Shown in pieces: positions 32,125 through 35,825 of a DNA stretch of 35,825 nt. The notes beneath the pieces are model-generated. The model did no database searches, was not told where the DNA came from, and saw only the letters and a program-made list of their open reading frames with translations. Position 1 is the stretch's first letter. Every line of letters starts with the position of its first letter. This DNA is from CAVAWX01 sp963642995 (GTDB lineage: Bacteria > Actinomycetota > Coriobacteriia > Coriobacteriales > QAMH01): NCBI GenBank assembly GCA_963642995.1, contig CAVIIZ010000014.1, positions 1-35,825 of the forward strand. The letters are read 5' to 3'. Made by a program: the position numbers and the translations under genes.

Positions 32125-33726
32125 ATGAGCGAAAACGAGAAGAGCGGCTCCACGCGCCGCTGCAACGTGTGCGGCAAGACCGAACAGGAGGCCGGCGCCC
32201 TCGTGCACATGCCGCCCAACCTCGACATATGCCCGAACTGCCTGGAAAACGAGGTGGGCAAGATGGGCGAGATGCTCGAGCAGCTGGGCTTTTCCATGCC
32301 GGATGCGAATGCGGGCGCGCCTGCGCAAAAGGAAAAGAACACCGTTTCCACCACTTTGGACAAGAAGGAAGACGCCCGTGAAAACGAGGCGGAGTCCGGC
32401 GGCGACGCCTCGGGCGACGGCGATGCGGCCGACGGCGAAGAGAAGGAAGACGGCGGAAAACCCCGTGGCGGCTGGATGGGGTTCGGGCTGCCGGGCTTTT
32501 TCACCGGCTCCGGCGGAGGCGGGCCGTTTGCCATCGGCGGCGGCGGCATGCAGGAGCGCAAGAAACGCGACCCCGACGAGCCCCTTATGGCTCCCGTGCC
32601 CCTTCCGCACGAGCTGAAGGCGCAGATAGACGACTACGTCGTGGGTCAGGAGCTGGCGAAGAAAATCGTCGCCGTGTCGGCCTACAACCACTACAAGCGC
32701 GCGCAGGCCAGCGAGAAAGACGGCATCGAGATAGACAAGAGCAACATCTTGATGCTAGGCCCTACCGGCACGGGCAAGACGCACCTCATCCGCACGCTCG
32801 CCAAGCTGCTCGACGTGCCGCTGGCCATCGCCGACGCCACGACGCTCACCCAAGCCGGCTACGTGGGCGACGACATCGAGAGCATCATCACCAAGCTCAT
32901 CCAGGCAGCCGACGGCGACGTGGAGAAAGCCGAGCTGGGCATCGTCTACATCGACGAGATCGACAAGATCGCGAAAAAGAGCAATTCCGGCGACGGGATC
33001 GGCGGCGGCAGCCACGACATAGGCGGCGAGGCCGTGCAGCAGGGCCTGTTGAAGCTGTTGGAGGGCACGCAGATCGAGGTGCCGCTGTCCGGCGGGATGA
33101 AGACGCCGTTTTCGCGCAGCGCGATGGTGGACACGACCAATATTCTGTTCATCTGCGGCGGCGCGTTTCCCGGCTTGGAAAAGATCATCACCAAGCGCCT
33201 GAACAAGAGCGCGGGCATCGGCTTCGGCGCAGACCTCAAGGCAAACTTCGACGAGGAACGCGACATCTTCGAGCACGTGCGCACCGAGGACCTGAAAGAC
33301 TACGGCCTCATCCCCGAGTTCATCGGCCGCCTGCCCGTGTCGTGCCCCATGGAGGCCCTCGACGAGGACATGCTCTACGACATCCTCACGAAGCCGCATG
33401 ACGCGCTGGTGAAGCAATATCAGGCCCTGCTCGGCTACGACGGGGTCGAGCTGGAGTTCACCGACGATGCGCTGCGCGTGATAGCCCGCAAGGCCCTGGC
33501 TGAAGACACCGGCGCACGCGGCCTGCGCGCCATCATCGAGAAGTTCATGTTGAACATCATGTACGAGGTGCCCAAGGACCAAAACATCGGCGCTGTTGCC
33601 ATCACGGGCGACTACATCGAGGGGCATGGCGCGCCCATCATCAGGCTGCGCGGCGAGATGGCCTTGCCGGATGCCGGCGATGCGGCAAGCGACCCTGCGG
33701 GAGAAGCGGTCGTCGTCGAGGCGTGA
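32125..33726 (+). CDS. clpX: ClpX, ATP-binding subunit of Clp protease, with a long linker
   Basis: A 533-residue AAA+ unfoldase that feeds ClpP. Seen: N-terminal zinc-binding domain with C13, C16, C36 and C39, Walker A GPTGTGKT (212-219), pore loop GYVGDD, Walker B IVYIDEIDKI, IGFGA loop for ClpP docking, and sensor 2 GARGLRAIIE. E. coli ClpX has 424 residues. The excess lies mainly between the zinc domain and the AAA+ core (about 60-155), an acidic then Gly-rich, probably disordered stretch (GEEKEDGGKPRGG, GSGGGGPFAIGGGG). ATG 32125 is preferred; a frame continuing to 31951 lacks the zinc-domain character. No clpP or tig neighbour is present, unlike many genomes. The ribosome binding site is weak. 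Confidence 0.96.
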   Translation: MSENEKSGSTRRCNVCGKTEQEAGALVHMPPNLDICPNCLENEVGKMGEMLEQLGFSMPDANAGAPAQKEKNTVSTTLDKKEDARENEAESGGDASGDGDAADGEEKEDGGKPRGGWMGFGLPGFFTGSGGGGPFAIGGGGMQERKKRDPDEPLMAPVPLPHELKAQIDDYVVGQELAKKIVAVSAYNHYKRAQASEKDGIEIDKSNILMLGPTGTGKTHLIRTLAKLLDVPLAIADATTLTQAGYVGDDIESIITKLIQAADGDVEKAELGIVYIDEIDKIAKKSNSGDGIGGGSHDIGGEAVQQGLLKLLEGTQIEVPLSGGMKTPFSRSAMVDTTNILFICGGAFPGLEKIITKRLNKSAGIGFGADLKANFDEERDIFEHVRTEDLKDYGLIPEFIGRLPVSCPMEALDEDMLYDILTKPHDALVKQYQALLGYDGVELEFTDDALRVIARKALAEDTGARGLRAIIEKFMLNIMYEVPKDQNIGAVAITGDYIEGHGAPIIRLRGEMALPDAGDAASDPAGEAVVVEA

Positions 33727-33736
33727 TGGCCGCGTT

Positions 33737-33747
33737 TGCGCTAGAAT
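33737..33747 (+). promoter_or_regulatory. tRNA-Lys promoter
   Basis: TGCGC followed by TAGAAT (33742-33747), about 15 bases before the tRNA. Same 11-mer as upstream of the DUF3467 gene and thiC. The -35 is poor. Confidence 0.55.
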
Positions 33748-33762
33748 AGCGTCTTGTGTCAC

Positions 33763-33838
33763 GGGCCGTTAGCTCAGCTGGCAGAGCAGGGGACTTTTAA
33801 TCCCAAGGTCCAGGGTTCGAACCCCTGACGGCCCACCA
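33763..33838 (+). tRNA. tRNA-Lys (anticodon TTT), CCA encoded
   Basis: A 76-base cloverleaf: acceptor GGGCCGT/ACGGCCC, D arm GCTC/GAGC, anticodon loop CTTTTAA with anticodon TTT at 33796-33798, T arm CAGGG-TTCGAAC-CCCTG, and a genome-encoded CCA at 33836-33838. It reads AAA and AAG. It has its own promoter upstream and a strong terminator 13 bases downstream. Phage genes begin right after it, so its 3' end is a likely integration site. Confidence 0.97.
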
Positions 33839-33850
33839 TCGCAAAACAGC

Positions 33851-33889
33851 AGGTCAGAGGGGGTATAGAGTTTTTCGCCCCTCTGACCT
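33851..33889. terminator. Strong, probably bidirectional terminator after tRNA-Lys
   Basis: AGGTCAGAGGGG (33851-33862) pairs perfectly with CCCCTCTGACCT (33878-33889) around a 15-base loop, followed by TTTTCTTTTT on the plus strand. On the minus strand GCTGTTTTGC follows the stem. It should end tRNA-Lys transcripts and may also end the opposing phage operon. Confidence 0.85.
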
Positions 33890-33929
33890 TTTTCTTTTTC
33901 CTGTGCCAATTTGTGTCTTCGATTGGCTT

Positions 33930-34667
33930 TCAGCTGCTGAAAAGCGCCGTCCACGTGTTGATTCCGGCCTCGCCGTCGGCGGTCAGGCCGTGCTCCACTT
34001 GGTACGCCCGCACGGCTTCCTCGGTGCGCTCGCCGAACATGCCGTCCGCGTCGCAGCCCAAGGCCGACTGGATGCATTTGATGCCAGGGCGGTCATCAGG
34101 CCAATAGAATCCGCTGTGGTTGCGGTCGTCGGATTTCGGCGTGCCGTACCAGTGGCCGGAAGCAAGCGGGAAGGCGTTGTCGCTGCCTGTGGCCGTCTCT
34201 GCAGCGCTCTGCGCACCCGTATAGCGCAAGATGCAATCCCAGCCAAACGAGGGGTAATAGAGGCTGCGCGTGAGGGTCTCGCGGTCGGTCTGGTCGCCCG
34301 ACTTGCCGCCGCGCGCGTTGCCGTTTTCATCGATGGACGCGTAGCTCACCTTGCAGCCCGCGCCATTCCCCTCGGTCACGGCCACGACGTGGTGTTTGTC
34401 GTTGAGGATGATGTCGCCCACGCGCAAGGAGTTAGCGTCAAACGGCAGGCGCTCCCAGCCGCGCGCGGTCAGATTGGCGCTCATGTTGCCCGTATACGAC
34501 GCGCCGCCAGTGTCAAAACCCGCTTCCCGCAGGCAGTGGATGACGAGCGCCGAGCAGTCCGTCTCGCCGCCCCAACGCACGTCCCAGCGGTTGGACTGGT
34601 CGTAGCCCACATTGCCCTCGTCGCACCAATAGCGCATCCGCTCGGCGAAATAGTCCACGCTAGGCAT
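33930..34667 (-). CDS. Phage endolysin: Cys/His amidase-type domain plus peptidoglycan-binding domain
   Basis: A 245-residue phage lysin. The N-terminal half (1-125) has an NlpC/P60- or CHAP-like catalytic pattern: ETDCSALVIHC with nucleophile C38, and DKHHVVAV with His92/93. The C-terminal part (about 180-243) is a PG_binding_1-type domain (GIKCIQSALGCDADGMFGERTEEAVRAYQVEHGLTADGEAGINTW). The start has GGAGG 6 bases upstream (minus strand) and overlaps the holin stop by 8 bases. It cuts host peptidoglycan to release phage. Its cleaved bond is not certain. It is the last gene of the phage operon before tRNA-Lys. Confidence 0.88.
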   Translation of the reverse strand: MPSVDYFAERMRYWCDEGNVGYDQSNRWDVRWGGETDCSALVIHCLREAGFDTGGASYTGNMSANLTARGWERLPFDANSLRVGDIILNDKHHVVAVTEGNGAGCKVSYASIDENGNARGGKSGDQTDRETLTRSLYYPSFGWDCILRYTGAQSAAETATGSDNAFPLASGHWYGTPKSDDRNHSGFYWPDDRPGIKCIQSALGCDADGMFGERTEEAVRAYQVEHGLTADGEAGINTWTALFSS

Positions 34668-34914
34668 CGGCGACCTCCGTCTCCACGGGCGACGCGTCCC
34701 CGCCGTCGTCCGGCTCGTCGACCTCGGGCAAGCCGCCCAGCGAGGTCAACAGCGACAGCACTGCCGCCAAACCCGCCGTGGACGCCACGACGCGCCAGTC
34801 GACCGCGCCCATGACGGTGGCCGCGCCGATTGCCGCCACAGCCGCCTGCGCCGCCGTCTTGATGGCGCGGACGCCCGCCGCCTTGATCCAGTTGACCCAA
34901 TATTGCTTGTTCAT
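34660..34914 (-). CDS. Phage holin
   Basis: An 84-residue protein with a basic N-terminus (NKQYWVNWIKAAGVRAIKTAAQ), two hydrophobic stretches (about 24-38 and 42-60) and an acidic C-terminal tail, the layout of r1t-like holins. It makes membrane lesions that let the endolysin out. AAAGGAG lies 8 bases before the ATG on the minus strand. It overlaps the endolysin gene by 8 bases, the usual holin-lysin coupling. Family name is my assignment. Confidence 0.8.
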   Translation of the reverse strand: MNKQYWVNWIKAAGVRAIKTAAQAAVAAIGAATVMGAVDWRVVASTAGLAAVLSLLTSLGGLPEVDEPDDGGDASPVETEVADA

Positions 34915-34950
34915 TTTCTGTCTCCTTTAATTCGTCCCAATGTGTCCCCG

Positions 34951-35295
34951 CTAGCCGAGCTTGACCTCGGCTTGCTCGCGTATCTTTGTGTACAGGCTGT
35001 CGCCGATATTGTTCCCGCCCAACCCCTTGTACGCCGCATGTACACGGTCGAGCTGCTGCGACAAATCAACCGTCATCGGCTCGCCGCGGATGACGGTATC
35101 GTGGTAAACGTCGATGATGTTCTGCCTGAGCAAGCACTTCATCCCGTCTTCCAACGCGCTCTGGCGACGCTCTATCTCGGCGTTTTCCGCCCTCGTTGCT
35201 TTGACTGCGACCACAGCCGCCGACACGCAGGCTCCTATGACGGAGCTGATCAAGGCGGTGCAGACGGCGGTCAAGAGCACGTCTATTTCCGGCAA
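34951..35295 (-). CDS. Small phage membrane protein next to the holin
   Basis: A 114-residue protein with one N-terminal hydrophobic helix (about 4-28, VLLTAVCTALISSVIGACVSAAVVAV) and a charged helical C-terminal part (ATRAENAEIERRQSALEDGM). TTG 35295 is the best start: AGGAGG lies 6 bases upstream (35302-35307), whereas the longer GTG 35325 form overlaps that site. It resembles the small one-helix proteins found between tail and lysis genes (possible holin helper or spanin-like role). I do not know its function. Confidence 0.68.
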   Translation of the reverse strand: MPEIDVLLTAVCTALISSVIGACVSAAVVAVKATRAENAEIERRQSALEDGMKCLLRQNIIDVYHDTVIRGEPMTVDLSQQLDRVHAAYKGLGGNNIGDSLYTKIREQAEVKLG

Positions 35296-35401
35296 TGCCC
35301 ACCTCCTCTCTCGCGACGCGAACACATGTTCGCATCACCGTAACGCAAAAAGCCCCGCCACGAGGACGGGGCTTCCCTCTAACCGCTTTCCCGCAGCCGC
35401 A

Positions 35402-35825
35402 TCAGGCCGTGCGTTGCCACATGTAAACGGACAGGTACGGCGGCAAGTTGTTGTGCGCGCTGCCGTTGCCGACGCTTGCCGTTATAGTGCGCGAGCATCC
35501 GACGGAATTCGTCGCGGTGACCACACCGGTGACGGTTGTGCCGCCGCTTACTCCCTTACTCACATTGTTGCGCACAATCTGCGTACCGGCCGCGGTGTTG
35601 AGAAACGCTTCCCATGTGCCGCCCGTGCCGTGGCCGTGGCTCGGCATCTCGGCCACCGTCAGCTTGTGCGTGGCCTCGCCGCCCGTGCTGCCCGCCGCGT
35701 AGTCGGCGGACTGCCCCATGAGGACGCGCCCGCCCGCTATCTCCTCCCACGTGCCGCCGAACAAGTCGGCGGGGGAGGTGGAGTTGACGCTCATGTAGAT
35801 GGAGCCGACGGGGTAGGCGTCGAGC
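35402..35825 (-). CDS. Phage tail fibre/collar-type protein (5' truncated)
   Basis: C-terminal part, at least 140 residues, cut by the window edge. The frame runs through the last base and includes AYPVGSIYMSVNSTSP, the tail-collar motif just upstream of the internal ATG at 35794, so that ATG is not the true start. Seen: GGTWEEIAGGRVLMGQSAD and THKLTVAEMPSHGHG, then a terminal LPPYLSVYMWQRTA. These are typical of phage tail fibre or baseplate receptor-binding C-termini. It lies in the same direction as the small membrane protein, holin and lysin, forming a late phage operon. Confidence 0.82.
   Translation of the reverse strand, partial: LDAYPVGSIYMSVNSTSPADLFGGTWEEIAGGRVLMGQSADYAAGSTGGEATHKLTVAEMPSHGHGTGGTWEAFLNTAAGTQIVRNNVSKGVSGGTTVTGVVTATNSVGCSRTITASVGNGSAHNNLPPYLSVYMWQRTA

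Noticed and set aside
35066..35338. Alternative minus-strand 90-residue phage frame
   Set aside because: Arg/His-rich shadow of the TTG-started membrane protein, which has an AGGAGG at proper spacing and a hydrophobic helix.
1..35825. CRISPR array or insertion sequence
   Set aside because: No regularly spaced direct repeats and no transposase-like frame seen in the window.

Overview
This 35.8-kb window is high-GC, densely packed chromosomal DNA. It looks like an actinobacterium, most likely of the Coriobacteriia (Eggerthellaceae-like). That placement is an inference from gene content: a SepIVA-like protein next to a DUF177 protein, an anaerobe-style short ThiC, a class B sortase, an LCP protein, a Gcs2-type ligase and strong GC3 bias. 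No taxonomic search was possible.

Layout. Positions 1-2000 hold the 3' end of a methionine aminopeptidase gene and a minus-strand hipBA toxin-antitoxin pair with two palindromic operators. Positions 2244-7261 hold a DUF3467 gene and a tightly overlapping ileS-lspA-rluD unit. An AbiE-type toxin-antitoxin pair (7487-9075) follows; its promoter lies inside a 17-bp inverted repeat and its mRNA is probably leaderless. Then come a small heat-shock protein gene with a strong terminator, a Gcs2-family glutamate-cysteine ligase next to obg, an aquaporin Z, and a membrane-anchored M23-like protein that has lost one zinc ligand.

Positions 15018-20265 are a five-gene NikABCDE/OppABCDF-type ABC importer. 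The binding protein is a Tat/lipobox lipoprotein, and histidine clusters in it and in the first ATPase point to metal (nickel) uptake. Two minus-strand genes follow: a class B sortase and a membrane protein of unknown function. Positions 22255-25059 are a thiC-thiM-thiE thiamine operon without a recognisable TPP riboswitch.

Positions 25293-33838 are housekeeping: a short SepIVA-like protein, DUF177, rpsB-tsf with its terminator, gltX, an LCP cell-wall ligase, a clpX with a very long linker and no adjacent clpP, and tRNA-Lys(UUU) with a strong terminator. Immediately downstream, minus-strand phage genes (tail protein, small membrane protein, holin, endolysin) run to the window end. They look like the lysis end of a prophage or phage-derived element at the 3' side of the tRNA-Lys gene.

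The most unusual points are the histidine-rich ATPase in the importer, the M23 protein with Met in place of a zinc-ligand His, the self-contained control region of the AbiE pair, the paired hip operators, a repeated 11-mer TGCGCTAGAAT upstream of three unrelated genes, the enlarged ClpX linker, and the tRNA-Lys/prophage junction. I did not see a clearly new multi-gene system.
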